Origin: Segatella hominis
Lineage (GTDB): Bacteria > Bacteroidota > Bacteroidia > Bacteroidales > Bacteroidaceae
Assembly: GCF_004535825.1 (NCBI RefSeq)
Contig: NZ_SGVY01000011.1
Location: 26,329-90,328 of the forward strand
Direction: 5' to 3'
Length of the DNA: 64,000 nt
Position numbers and translations under genes: made by a program. Positions within the stretch are counted from its first letter, which is position 1. Every line of letters starts with the position of its first letter. The notes beneath the pieces are model-generated. The model was not told the DNA's origin. It worked only from the letters and a program-made list of their open reading frames with translations, and did not search any database. Of the stretch, positions 8,943 to 17,592 are shown one piece after another.

Positions 8943-9986
8943 ATGAGAAAGTCTATTAAATATTTATTGACGTTGATCTTCTGCATTTCCAGCTTCTCTG
9001 CGGCGATGGCAGTTGATGTTACACTTACCGTAGATGAGGGCTTTGTTCGCCCTTCTGGAATGGATGCAGCTGAGAGAAACTTAGCTAAGGTTCTCACTGA
9101 AATCAATCGTGCCCAAAGTTCGCATGATATCGTTTCGGTAAAGAACCTTCAGATGACTGAATTTGCCAAGAAATCTTTGGCTCGTCTTTGGGCTGTTACT
9201 CCGTTTTATGTGGATGATGAGGATGTAGTAGAACGTTGCTGGCCTTTTGCAAATGGTACCATGACCGTCTATCACATCCCTCTGATCATTACACCAGAAG
9301 GTGAGGATTTCGGTACAAATACTTATCAGGATGCTGTGGTGGAATTTAATTCCAGAGGTGTTATCACTGATTTCCGCTTTGCGATGGACTCTCAGACCGG
9401 TATGAGTATGGACCGTTGTGGCTCTAAGTCTGTTGTCAGTCAGGAAAGAGAGATGATTGTGATGAGATATGTGGAGCAATTCCGTACTGCATACAACCAG
9501 AAAGATTTGGGTACTATCGGAAAGTTCTTTGCTGATGACGCCCGTATCATTACAGGTAATGTCATCATGAAAAAGATGAATGGAATGGATGAAAATGAAA
9601 AGGCGCAGTTTATGGTAAAATATACCGAGCAGACAAAAACTCAGTATATGGCCAACTTGAGACGTGCTTTTGCTCGTAACAAATGGATTGATGTCCAGTT
9701 TAAGCAGATTGGTCCTGATGGTTTCCCAAGTGGAGGCTGTAGAGAAGGTATTTCGATGTCAAAAGACGGTAAGTTCTATGGCGTACGCCTTCAGCAGTCA
9801 TGGAAGTCCAGCACTTATAGTGATGAGGGTTACCTCTTCCTGATGTGGGAATTCTTTGATGACGGAAGAGAGCCTGTAGTTCATGTTCGTGCTTGGCAGC
9901 CAATGTATGTTGGTAAGGAAAAGCAGGAACCTAATCTTGACATCATGTCTCTGAGCGGTTTGGGAGCCGGAATCATTCGAGAGTAG
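8943..9986 (+). CDS. Exported NTF2-like protein (shared family with 55220-56296)
   Basis: This 347-residue protein has a signal peptide ending AMA (about residue 23). Residues 165-325 form one domain that aligns closely with the C-terminal domain of the protein at 55220-56296: both have FRTAY..KD, F.D.A.II.GNV, a YGV.L.Q segment, DGYLFL or EGYLFL, and HVR.WQP. The pattern of one helical pair followed by a curved sheet, with the phrase 'F.D.A.I..GN', suggests an NTF2/SnoaL-like fold. An N-terminal copy of a similar fold may be present (residues 60-155), since it also contains a YVDDEDVV...PLIITPEG segment. No catalytic residues are evident. The fold assignment is an inference; the homology between the two loci is visible directly. 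Confidence 0.7.
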   Translation: MRKSIKYLLTLIFCISSFSAAMAVDVTLTVDEGFVRPSGMDAAERNLAKVLTEINRAQSSHDIVSVKNLQMTEFAKKSLARLWAVTPFYVDDEDVVERCWPFANGTMTVYHIPLIITPEGEDFGTNTYQDAVVEFNSRGVITDFRFAMDSQTGMSMDRCGSKSVVSQEREMIVMRYVEQFRTAYNQKDLGTIGKFFADDARIITGNVIMKKMNGMDENEKAQFMVKYTEQTKTQYMANLRRAFARNKWIDVQFKQIGPDGFPSGGCREGISMSKDGKFYGVRLQQSWKSSTYSDEGYLFLMWEFFDDGREPVVHVRAWQPMYVGKEKQEPNLDIMSLSGLGAGIIRE

Positions 9987-10004
9987 AATTTTACTTTATT
10001 GCGT

Positions 10005-11579
10005 ATGAAAAAGTTATTTGTATTTTTAGGCTTATGTCTTCTTACATTGACTACTTGGGCGCAGTCTCAATATGTGTCTTGCGAGCGAACTGCTGAGCAA
10101 GACCTTATTGACGACGCTGGGCGTAGTGGTATCTTGGTTCTCTCCAAGCGTTCTGACTTGGTGGTGACAGTCTTGAACTCGCCTAATGCAAAATCTGTAT
10201 TGAGGGGGCGTAATAGAAATAATAATTATCTTTATGAGATTATTGTCAATCCTGATGAATGCAAACTTCCTAAGGTAGAGGTCAGCAAACGAGGCGATAT
10301 CAATCGTTCCCGTTTTACTGTCAATCTGAAAAAGGGTCTGTTGCAGGCTTATTCTGTTGTAGAAGTAGAGAAGCCTATCGCTTTGGATGAACAGAACTTT
10401 TATGAGCCGATTTTGAGTATTGACAGTACTGCAGTAGAGTTTGTTTCTTCCTATCCCGATTTGCAATGTAAGGTTAGTCCGGATTTACATGCCCGTATTG
10501 CCAAGACAAAAAAGAAGAATGATGATAAGGTATATGTTACCATCGTGACCATTCCTATGTCCAGTATTCGTGTTATGAAAGATCAACTCAGAATGCTTAA
10601 TGAAAGATGTAGGAATTATGAGAAGATGTTTGAAAACTATTCCGGCAAAAATAAAGAGAAGGATTTGGACGACTGGGATAAATGTGCTGATGAACTCAAA
10701 GAGTTGGATGATAAATGGCTGATGATGAAGAACATTGTCGTCTATGGTTCTAACACCAACCGGCTTTCTGTATCAGTAGAAAACTTAGTTGCAGACAAAA
10801 AGACCACTTATGGTATTCTTTCTGTCAAGCCGGAGGTTCTAACCGAGGCAGGTTCTTTGATGGCTGAAGCTGCACGCCTCTTTGAGATGCGCAGATATGA
10901 GGATGCCAAGCGTACTTTCATGAATGTGAAAAGTGCTAAGGACTTTAAGGTTGATTTGACTCCTGTCATCAATGCCAATCTTGCAGAATGTGATTCTTGT
11001 ATCCTCTATACCAGATATGCAAATGGATTATTCAATAAATATTTGGGTTGGAAAAAACAGGGTGAAACCATTTCTCAAAAGCAGTTGGTAGATTGTGCCT
11101 CTGGTGCCTTGGAGATGTTCCAGTATCTCTCCAATCGTAATCCTTGTGATTATTATTCTAAAGGTATTGAGAAACTCAAGCAGGAAATCGATAAGATACC
11201 TCTTGATTTGCGTTTTACCGTCGTGAAATGGCAAAACGATTATTCTGGTTTCCAGGAAACGGGTCCGATGGAGAATGTGGAGGTTTGGGCTTATTATGGT
11301 GATGAGGGCTTTGCGATGAGAAATCTCACCAGAGACGGAGATTTAGCTCATAAAATCCGTAAGTCTGAAGATTTCAGTCAGGTGGGAACTTCAGGAGCTG
11401 ATGGTGTTGTCGATCTGCATCTGAAACGTTCTGATTTACCAACTGGTTTCTTCTTCCGTCCTGTCGGTTACAAGAAAAAGGCGAAGGTGAAATTCCTGGA
11501 TATGTCTAATGTTATGGCTCAGTCCCAAGGTGACTATACCATGCGCCAGTTCCGACTGAAAATGTATCTTGACAATTAA
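10005..11579 (+). CDS. Exported protein with PEGA-like N-terminus and TPR-like region
   Basis: This 524-residue protein has a signal peptide (MKKLFVFLGL...WAQ). I start it at the ATG at 10005, because the TTG six bases upstream gives no better signal. Residues 25-130 look like a PEGA-type or related beta-rich envelope domain (repeated short strands with a terminal VVEVEKPI). Residues 185-245 are charged and helical, and about 275-345 resemble tetratricopeptide helices (AARLFEMRRYEDAKRTFMNV). The C-terminus (400-524) is beta-rich and may be a second small sandwich domain. The combination suggests a periplasmic scaffold. It is 18 bases after the NTF2-like gene and 23 bases before the next one, so clearly in the same operon. 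Confidence 0.6.
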   Translation: MKKLFVFLGLCLLTLTTWAQSQYVSCERTAEQDLIDDAGRSGILVLSKRSDLVVTVLNSPNAKSVLRGRNRNNNYLYEIIVNPDECKLPKVEVSKRGDINRSRFTVNLKKGLLQAYSVVEVEKPIALDEQNFYEPILSIDSTAVEFVSSYPDLQCKVSPDLHARIAKTKKKNDDKVYVTIVTIPMSSIRVMKDQLRMLNERCRNYEKMFENYSGKNKEKDLDDWDKCADELKELDDKWLMMKNIVVYGSNTNRLSVSVENLVADKKTTYGILSVKPEVLTEAGSLMAEAARLFEMRRYEDAKRTFMNVKSAKDFKVDLTPVINANLAECDSCILYTRYANGLFNKYLGWKKQGETISQKQLVDCASGALEMFQYLSNRNPCDYYSKGIEKLKQEIDKIPLDLRFTVVKWQNDYSGFQETGPMENVEVWAYYGDEGFAMRNLTRDGDLAHKIRKSEDFSQVGTSGADGVVDLHLKRSDLPTGFFFRPVGYKKKAKVKFLDMSNVMAQSQGDYTMRQFRLKMYLDN

Positions 11580-11602
11580 AATACTTATAATAATTATTAC
11601 TT

Positions 11603-12286
11603 ATGAAAAAGTCTATTGTATTTAAATTAGCTCTCGTAGCTTTTGCTTTGGTGTTTAGTGTAAATGCTTCTGCTGGTATTATTGATGGTTTGCTGAAACC
11701 GCTCTTGGAGCAATTCAATGTGACAGAAACTACAGTTCAATGGAGTAATGTTCCTGTTTATTCTGCTCAGAAAGTTGTTGAGACTGATGCAGATGGTAAA
11801 GAAGTTCTGAATGAGGATGGTACTCCAGCATATCGCGTATTCCTGATTGATCAGAATGGTAACAAGCGTAGCAAAGAGGCTGTTGATGCGCAGATTAAGC
11901 AGGTTAACAATGCAGTGCTCCGTATTACTGCCAAGGTAGGTGCTCCTTTGCTTCTCGGTATTCTGACGGGTAAGAAGGATGTTGCTATTATCGGTTCGCT
12001 GACCGGTGGTTTGTTGAGTATTGGTGATATTGTATCAGCCTATAAGTTGAAGATGTCTCTTGGTAAGCAGAAAAAACTGTTGAAAGCTTACTCTCAGGCA
12101 TTCAATGATGAAGGTAAGCCTGTTGCAGCGAAAGTTGATTCAAAAACTCTTTCTGATTTGGGTCTGACAGATGCGAATACCATCTCACAGACAACAGCTG
12201 ATTTGCTGAAAGACCTGGAGGGTTCTGATTATACTACGAATTCAGTTGCTGCTCTTGACGACGTAGATTTCTCTAAGTTGGATTAG
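11603..12286 (+). CDS. Exported protein with glycine-rich hydrophobic segment
   Basis: This 227-residue protein has a signal peptide ending ASA (about residue 23). A hydrophobic, glycine-rich stretch (VGAPLLLGILTG...IIGSLTGGLLSIGDIVSA, about residues 112-148) could be a membrane-associated hairpin. The N-terminal part has a short motif DADGKEVLNEDGTPAY that may form a beta turn. The C-terminus is acidic. I do not recognise a family. It lies in the tubulin-like operon between the PEGA/TPR protein and the protease. Confidence 0.6.
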   Translation: MKKSIVFKLALVAFALVFSVNASAGIIDGLLKPLLEQFNVTETTVQWSNVPVYSAQKVVETDADGKEVLNEDGTPAYRVFLIDQNGNKRSKEAVDAQIKQVNNAVLRITAKVGAPLLLGILTGKKDVAIIGSLTGGLLSIGDIVSAYKLKMSLGKQKKLLKAYSQAFNDEGKPVAAKVDSKTLSDLGLTDANTISQTTADLLKDLEGSDYTTNSVAALDDVDFSKLD

Positions 12287-12314
12287 GGTTCTTAATCCTT
12301 TAAAAATAGTCCTC

Positions 12315-13418
12315 ATGAAAAGGATATTATTTTATTTGACTTTTGTTGCCGCATTGATTACCTCATGCGGCAACAAATCAGAGTCTTCCATTGAAAAGGA
12401 GATGGCCTCCGGTGTGGTTCTTATTCAGAACCAGAGCTATTATGAGGTGGAACTTTCCAATGGTGAGTCTCTTTATTTTGCTGGTTTTGATGAGGATGGA
12501 GACATCGTAGGCTTGACGGCAGATAAGGACTCAGTAAGTTTGTCTAATGGTTTTGGTACGGGTTTCTTTGTATCTGAAAATGGTGAAATCGTGACCAATG
12601 CGCATGTTGTTTCCAGTACCCGTACGGAGAAGGATATCAATAAGTCGATTGCTGCTGTCATCGAAAGTGTGAAGAAGCAGGTTGCAGAACAGTATTATGC
12701 CTTAGGCGAAAAGTTGGAACAGGCTCAGGCGCTTTATAATGAAGCGAATTATAGTGATGCTTATTCCATGGATGATTTCAACCGTATCCGTGAATACCGT
12801 GATGCCATTCAAAGTCAGAGAGAAGAGTATGCTGATACTTACAATGGACTGAGTGACATCCGTCCAAGTGAATCTGAAGTGAGATATCACAACCGTGTAA
12901 GTATTGCTTATAACAATACTTTTGTTACCAGCAATTCTGATTTCTCATCTTGTGTAGTACTGAAGGTTGATCACGAACATGATTTGGCTGTCATCCAATT
13001 GAAGGATAAGAAAACACCGGAAGGCAAGTATATCTTCGAGGTTCCGGATGATGATCCTTTGGAGGATTATTCGTTTACGGAGAGTATTGCCAAGTTCTTT
13101 GGCTCAGATAAGAATGATAAGCTTTTCCTGACAGGTTTCAACCGTGGTCCTTCGCTGGCTCAAACCAAAGATGGTATTAAGGCTCAGTTTAATATGGGCA
13201 CTGTTAGTCAGCGTGCTTCCGACCAGATTATGTATTCCATTCCTGCTTTGCCGGGTAGTAGTGGCTCTGCTGTGGTTAACCACAAGGGTCAGTTGGTGGC
13301 TATCAATTATGCTGGTGTCAGTACAACCCAAAGCTTCAATTATGGTATCAGAGTGAAGTATCTGAAATCATTGATGAAGAATCTGGCATCCGGAATGGAT
13401 GACGATGATGATTTTTAA
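12315..13418 (+). CDS. Trypsin-like serine protease lipoprotein with long insert
   Basis: This 367-residue protein has a lipoprotein signal (LITSCGNK, Cys18). The catalytic triad of the trypsin/DegP fold is visible: His97 in VTNAHVV, Asp223 in HDLAVI and Ser316 in PGSSGSAV, followed by a typical GQLVAINYAG strand. About 125 residues separate His and Asp, far more than usual. The extra part (about 115-195) is charged and helical (KQVAEQYYALGEKLEQAQALYNEA), probably a coiled coil. No PDZ domain is present, unlike DegP. It is the last gene of the tubulin-like operon and is followed by a hairpin. It could process or monitor the other exported proteins of the operon, which is an inference. Confidence 0.85.
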   Translation: MKRILFYLTFVAALITSCGNKSESSIEKEMASGVVLIQNQSYYEVELSNGESLYFAGFDEDGDIVGLTADKDSVSLSNGFGTGFFVSENGEIVTNAHVVSSTRTEKDINKSIAAVIESVKKQVAEQYYALGEKLEQAQALYNEANYSDAYSMDDFNRIREYRDAIQSQREEYADTYNGLSDIRPSESEVRYHNRVSIAYNNTFVTSNSDFSSCVVLKVDHEHDLAVIQLKDKKTPEGKYIFEVPDDDPLEDYSFTESIAKFFGSDKNDKLFLTGFNRGPSLAQTKDGIKAQFNMGTVSQRASDQIMYSIPALPGSSGSAVVNHKGQLVAINYAGVSTTQSFNYGIRVKYLKSLMKNLASGMDDDDDF

Positions 13419-13425
13419 TAAGAAT

Positions 13426-13479
13426 TTCCTCTATAAAGGAAGCTTTTCTATGAAATCTTTCCTTTATAGGGGAAATTTT
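13426..13479 (+). terminator. Terminator of the tubulin-like operon
   Basis: A long near-perfect inverted repeat (TTCCTCTATAAAGGAAG and CTTTCCTTTATAGGGGAA) with a 14-base loop is followed by a short T-rich run. It lies between the last gene of the operon and the converging pseudogene and may serve both strands. Confidence 0.7.
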
Positions 13480-13485
13480 GCGTTA

Positions 13486-14807
13486 TTATTCCACTTCGCT
13501 CCAATCAATCAAGCCTTTACCCATTTCATCTAGTTCTATAGCGAGAGCAACAACTTTTTTGTTCTCTGCTTGGAATGGGGCAATATAATTATTGTTGATG
13601 ATTTGTTGCTTGGCAGCAGTTAAACCTCCATGTCTCTGTAGAATGAGATTTGCATGGTTTGAATGTCCATCTGTGAACGAGCGGTAAGAGCAGGAAGTGC
13701 CATCGAATATAGGGCTTTTCTCACTTCGTAATTTGGAAATCCTAATGTGTAGCTCCACTCATCTTCGGCTTTTATAGTCAGATATCCAGATTGGTAAAGG
13801 AAAAGTTCTGCTCCACCTCCTGTAACATCTGATGTTTCTAAAATGTCTCTGTCAATGTAGCATTTCTCGAAATTCTTGATTCGCAATTCGATATTGTCAA
13901 CAAACTTAGATAATAGGGTGGTTGCACCAGAAGCTACCCAGAAATTCTTGATTCTCTTTTGAGCTAAGGCACATATTAGACTATATGGGTTAAAGATGTC
14001 TGTCATGTTTTCACCACTGAAATGATAACCATCGTAATAACCCTTAAGCTTCTGTAATGTTGTAACCTTATCCCATTTATTCTTTTCCCCCAATTCAACC
14101 AACTCTTCATGGAAGTATTCGATAATTTCTTGTTGGGTGATGCCGCATACTGCCACATATTCTGGTAAGACACTGAGGTTTGTCAAGTTGTTGAGTACTG
14201 AGAACAAAGATATTTGCGTGAATTTAGTGATGCCTGTAATAAACACGAATCTCTCGTCAGTACTTGACGACTTTAGTACAGCAAAGACTTGGCGATAAAC
14301 CTCTGTGCATTCTTTATGATAAGGAGTTTTCCAAGAGTGTTGGAGAGGAGCATCATATTCATCTACCAAAACAGCAGCAGGTTGTCCTGTGGACTGATGT
14401 GCGACTTTTAATATTTCGGTAAATCTGACTGATAGAGAAGATTTTTTCGTAGAGGTGATATGGTATTGCTCTTCGTAATTGCTGAAGGCATAGTCAAAAT
14501 AAGACTTGATTTCTTCTGCAGTGTTACCTGCAATGCTCATGTCGAATCGAATGACAGGATATTTTATCCAGTCTTTTTCCCATTGCATAATCTTTAGACC
14601 ATCGAAAAGTTCCTTGTTTCCCTCAAAGTAACATTGCAATGTATCGATAAGAATAGACTTGCCAAACCGTCTAGGACGGCTTAGATAATTGAACTTCCTT
14701 CCATTGGCAATTTGCCAAACGAGATCGGTTTTGTCAACGTATTTGTAGTTGCCTGTTCTGATTTCTCTAAAAGAGGTAACTCCTTCTGGCAGTCTTTGTG
14801 CAATCAT
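13486..14807 (-). pseudogene. Broken AAA-ATPase / PD-(D/E)XK protein gene
   Basis: The first 395 residues (ATG at 14807) match the large Bacteroidota family of AAA-ATPase-like proteins with a C-terminal nuclease-like domain. The ATP loop is RPRRFGKSILIDTL (about 43-56), followed by LVDEYDAPL near residue 147. The frame ends early at 13620. The true C-terminal end of the family (QQIINNNYIAPFQ...DEMGKGLIDW) is found in another frame at 13486-13620. The piece expected between them, about 80-90 residues including the nuclease core, is missing. The gene therefore seems to have lost an internal segment and its frame. These proteins are often many-copy and poorly understood. A -7 element (TAACTTTG on the minus strand, near 14835-14845) and an AAGGAG before the ATG are still present. 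Confidence 0.8.
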
Positions 14808-14814
14808 ACTGATT

Positions 14815-14854
14815 CTCCTTATTATATATAGCTGTTTGCAAAGTTAGCACTTTT
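14815..14854 (-). repeat. Leader/promoter repeat, copy A
   Basis: A 40-base segment that contains the -7 element and ribosome-binding leader of the pseudogene at 13486-14807. It is matched at 37 of 40 positions by copy B at 15064-15103. Confidence 0.7.
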
Positions 14855-14930
14855 TCTTGATAATAAGAAGAATAATGAAGTTTTTTAGAAAAATATCATG
14901 AAAAATTTTGTGGTTCCAATACAAGCCATG

Positions 14931-14965
14931 CTCATCACGTGGTCCCTCGGGGATCACGTGATGAG
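14931..14965. repeat. Near-perfect hairpin with CACGTG cores
   Basis: Eleven perfectly paired bases (CTCATCACGTG with CACGTGATGAG) continue into five more pairs, one of them a G-U pair, closed by a three-base loop (TCG). The whole element is 35 bases. It lacks a T tract and so is not an ordinary terminator. The half-site CTCACGTGAT is found again at 14997-15006. Confidence 0.7.
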
Positions 14966-15063
14966 GAACTGGTGAACAAGAGACGGGCAACCGTTGCTCA
15001 CGTGATGGTCAACGAGTGCCCAAATGGATAGCTATAATTTGGGCAACATGTTGTTGTCTTTTC

Positions 15064-15103
15064 CTCCTTATTATATATAGCCGTTTGCATAGTTTGCACT
15101 TTT
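15064..15103 (-). repeat. Leader/promoter repeat, copy B (decayed)
   Basis: Differs from copy A at three positions. One of the changes spoils the -7 element (AACTTTG becomes AACTATG on the minus strand). It still has AAGGAG followed by an ATG, but that frame stops after five codons, so no gene is left behind it. Confidence 0.6.
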
Positions 15104-15109
15104 CTAAAT

Positions 15110-15147
15110 AAAAAAATCCCATCACTCTCAATGAGAATGATGGGATT
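15110..15147 (-). terminator. Rho-independent terminator of rpsO
   Basis: On the minus strand a hairpin of ATCCCATCATTCTCA pairing with TGAGAGTGATGGGAT (one mismatch) is followed by seven T residues. It lies about 30 bases after the rpsO stop codon. Confidence 0.8.
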
Positions 15148-15175
15148 CAATGTCTTAAAGCAAATTGCTTTCAGA

Positions 15176-15445
15176 TTACTTACGAAGACCGAGGGCCTTG
15201 ATGATGGCACGGTAGCGATTGATATCGCGGTCGTACAAGTAATCGAGCAATGCGCGACGCTTTCCTACAAGCTGTGTCAGAGAACGTGTTGTAGTATAAT
15301 CTTTACGGTTCTTCTTTACATGTTCCGTCAAATGAGCAATACGGTATGAGAACAATGCTATCTGGCTCTCAGCTGAACCAGTATCAGAGTTAGACTTTCC
15401 GTACTTGCTAAAGATCTCTTCTTTTTTTGCTTTGTCTAAATACAT
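15176..15445 (-). CDS. rpsO: 30S ribosomal protein S15
   Basis: At 89 residues it has exactly the usual length of S15. It binds 16S rRNA in the platform of the small subunit and is an early assembly protein. Family features seen are the GSAESQIALFSYRIAHLTEH segment (about 21-40) and the C-terminal LVGKRRALLDYL followed by RYRAIIKALGLRK. It stands alone between its own promoter and terminator and is divergent from typA. S15 represses its own translation through its leader in several bacteria; no such structure could be recognised here. Confidence 0.97.
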   Translation of the reverse strand: MYLDKAKKEEIFSKYGKSNSDTGSAESQIALFSYRIAHLTEHVKKNRKDYTTTRSLTQLVGKRRALLDYLYDRDINRYRAIIKALGLRK

Positions 15446-15534
15446 AGCTGTGTTACTTAATAATAAATGTTACTTTAATTGTTTCTAATGCATTCAGGAC
15501 CCTTCCTCGCGGCGGTTTCTCTAAAAATGCGCTG

Positions 15535-15542
15535 CAAAGTTA
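15535..15542 (-). promoter_or_regulatory. -7 element of rpsO promoter
   Basis: TAACTTTG on the minus strand, followed by GC, matches TAnnTTTG and lies 90 bases upstream of rpsO. The -33 region is weak. The leader is fairly GC-rich. Confidence 0.5.
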
Positions 15543-15559
15543 CAACTTTTCTGTGAAAC

Positions 15560-15592
15560 TTGCAAATTTTTCCGATATTTTTTGTAATTTTG
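15560..15592 (+). promoter_or_regulatory. Promoter of typA
   Basis: TTG (15560-15562) and TAATTTTG (15585-15592) are 22 bases apart and lie 35 bases upstream of the typA start codon. It is divergent from the rpsO promoter. Confidence 0.6.
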
Positions 15593-15626
15593 CACCCAAA
15601 TTCATTAAGTATTTAAGGTAAAGGAA

Positions 15627-17429
15627 ATGCAAGACATTAGAAACATTGCAGTTATTGCACACGTTGACCATGGTAAGACTACCTTGGTGGACAAGATGAT
15701 GCTCGCCGGAAAGCTGTTCCGTGACGGCCAGGATAATAGCGGCGAAGTGCTCGATTCCAATGATTTGGAGCGTGAGCGTGGTATAACCATTCTTTCAAAG
15801 AATGTATCTATCAATTGGAAAGGTGTTAAAATCAATATCCTCGATACTCCTGGACACTCCGACTTCGGTGGTGAGGTGGAGCGCGTACTCAATATGGCAG
15901 ACGGTTGTCTCTTGCTTGTTGACGCTTTCGAGGGCCCTATGCCTCAGACCCGTTTCGTGTTGCAGAAAGCTTTGCAGCTCGGTCTGAAGCCTATCGTTGT
16001 TGTTAATAAGGTGGATAAGCCTAACTGCCGTCCTGAGGAAGTTTATGAGATGGTATTCGATCTCATGTGCGACCTTGATGCTACTGAGGATCAGCTTGAT
16101 TTCCCTGTAGTATATGGTTCTGCCAAGAATGGTTGGATGGGAGAGGATTACAACAATCCTACAGACAACATCGACTATTTGCTCGATAAGATCGTAGAGG
16201 TTATCCCTGCTCCTAAGCAGTTGGAGGGTACTCCTCAGCTCCTTATTACTTCTCTCGACTACAGTTCTTATACAGGCCGTATCGCTGTAGGTCGTGTTCA
16301 TCGTGGTACTCTGAAGGATGCCATGAATGTGACAATCTGCCATCGTGATGGTACACAGGAGAAAACCAAGATCAAGGAACTTCATACATTCGAGGGTATG
16401 GGTCACAAGAAGACTGATCATGTAGATTCTGGTGATATCTGTGCAGTTATCGGTTTGGAGAAGTTTGAGATTGGTGATACCATCTGTGATTATGAGAATC
16501 CAGAGCCACTTCCTCCAATCGCTGTTGATGAGCCAACCATGAGTATGCTCTTCACCATCAACGATTCTCCATTCTTCGGTAAGGAGGGTAAGTACTGTAC
16601 TTCCCGCCATATCCAGGAGCGTTTGAATAAGGAGTTGGAGAAGAACCTTGCTCTTCGTGTTCAGCCATTCGAGGATTCTACTGATAAGTGGATTGTCAGC
16701 GGTCGTGGTGTGCTTCATCTCTCTGTGCTCGTGGAAACCATGCGCCGTGAGGGTTATGAGCTTCAGGTAGGTCAGCCTCAGGTTATCTACAAGGAGATTG
16801 ACGGCGTGAAGTGCGAGCCTGTAGAGGAGTTGACTATCAATGTACCAGAGGAGTTCGCTTCTAAGATGATTGATATGGTAACCCGTCGTAAGGGTGATAT
16901 GACTTCTATGTTGAACATGGGTGAGCGTGTGGATATCGAGTTTGATATTCCTTCTCGCGGTATCATCGGTCTTCGTACCAATGTGCTGACAGCTTCTCAG
17001 GGTGAGGCCATCATGGCTCACCGTTTCAAGGAGTATCAGCCATTCAAGGGTGAAATCAACCGCCGTTCTAATGGTAGTATGATTGCACTTGAAACTGGTA
17101 CTGCTTATGCTTATGCTATTGATAAGCTTCAGGATCGTGGTAAGTTCTTCATCGACCCAGGTGAGGAGGTTTATGCCGGTGAGGTAGTTGGTGAGCATGT
17201 TCACGAAAACGACCTTGTCGTCAATGTGACTAAGGCAAAACAGTTGACCAACGTCCGTGCTTCTGGTTCAGACGATAAGGCTCGTGTGATTCCAAAGACC
17301 GTAATGAGTCTTGAGGAGTGCTTGGAGTATATCCGTGAGGACGAGTATGTAGAGGTAACTCCTAAGAGCATGCGTATGCGCAAGGTAATCCTTGATCACT
17401 TGGAGCGTAAGCGTAGCAATAAAGACTAA
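15627..17429 (+). CDS. typA: Ribosome-binding GTPase TypA/BipA
   Basis: This 600-residue translational GTPase has the expected length. Seen are the G1 loop AHVDHGKTT (about 10-18), G2 in RERGITI (near 53), DTPGH (about 75-79) and NKVDKPN (about 130-136), then the BipA-specific C-terminal domains ([21 protein letters not shown] region near 430-450). It binds the 70S ribosome and is needed for ribosome assembly and stress adaptation, especially in the cold. It is a single-gene unit with its own promoter and a strong terminator. Confidence 0.97.
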   Translation: MQDIRNIAVIAHVDHGKTTLVDKMMLAGKLFRDGQDNSGEVLDSNDLERERGITILSKNVSINWKGVKINILDTPGHSDFGGEVERVLNMADGCLLLVDAFEGPMPQTRFVLQKALQLGLKPIVVVNKVDKPNCRPEEVYEMVFDLMCDLDATEDQLDFPVVYGSAKNGWMGEDYNNPTDNIDYLLDKIVEVIPAPKQLEGTPQLLITSLDYSSYTGRIAVGRVHRGTLKDAMNVTICHRDGTQEKTKIKELHTFEGMGHKKTDHVDSGDICAVIGLEKFEIGDTICDYENPEPLPPIAVDEPTMSMLFTINDSPFFGKEGKYCTSRHIQERLNKELEKNLALRVQPFEDSTDKWIVSGRGVLHLSVLVETMRREGYELQVGQPQVIYKEIDGVKCEPVEELTINVPEEFASKMIDMVTRRKGDMTSMLNMGERVDIEFDIPSRGIIGLRTNVLTASQGEAIMAHRFKEYQPFKGEINRRSNGSMIALETGTAYAYAIDKLQDRGKFFIDPGEEVYAGEVVGEHVHENDLVVNVTKAKQLTNVRASGSDDKARVIPKTVMSLEECLEYIREDEYVEVTPKSMRMRKVILDHLERKRSNKD

Positions 17430-17463
17430 TTAAGTATAGCTTTAAGGATATAAATGAAAAGAG

Positions 17464-17504
17464 AAATCCTCTCCTATCGGATGTTTCCGATATGGAGAGG
17501 ATTT
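17464..17504 (+). terminator. Terminator of typA
   Basis: AAATCCTCTCC pairs with GGAGAGGATTT, and the inner TATCGGA pairs with TCCGATA, around a short loop. It is about 35 bases after the stop codon. Confidence 0.75.
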
Positions 17505-17513
17505 GAGTTATTG

Positions 17514-17521
17514 TACTTTTG
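17514..17521 (+). promoter_or_regulatory. -7 element of the transporter gene
   Basis: TACTTTTG matches TAnnTTTG and lies 72 bases upstream of the chosen ATG at 17593. This supports the shorter start, since an upstream start at 17503 would fall before the transcript begins. The -33 region is poor. Confidence 0.5.
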
Positions 17522-17592
17522 CACTTGAATTTCTACTCTGTTTGGACTTGCAGTCAAATGGTTTATTCAATAGGAATCAAAATCACGTAATT

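Larger units (their letters stand above)
14808..15109. other. Spacer with duplicated leader and strong hairpin
   Basis: About 300 bases with no credible gene. It holds two copies of a leader sequence (14815-14854, 15064-15103), the hairpin at 14931-14965 and a further CTCACGTGAT at 14997-15006. The layout looks like the residue of a second gene copy, now lost, upstream of the AAA-ATPase pseudogene. Confidence 0.5.

Noticed and set aside
15795-17204. Antisense frame of 469 codons inside typA.
   Set aside because: It mirrors the highly biased codons of typA. The typA frame is a well-known protein and leaves no room for an antisense gene of this length.
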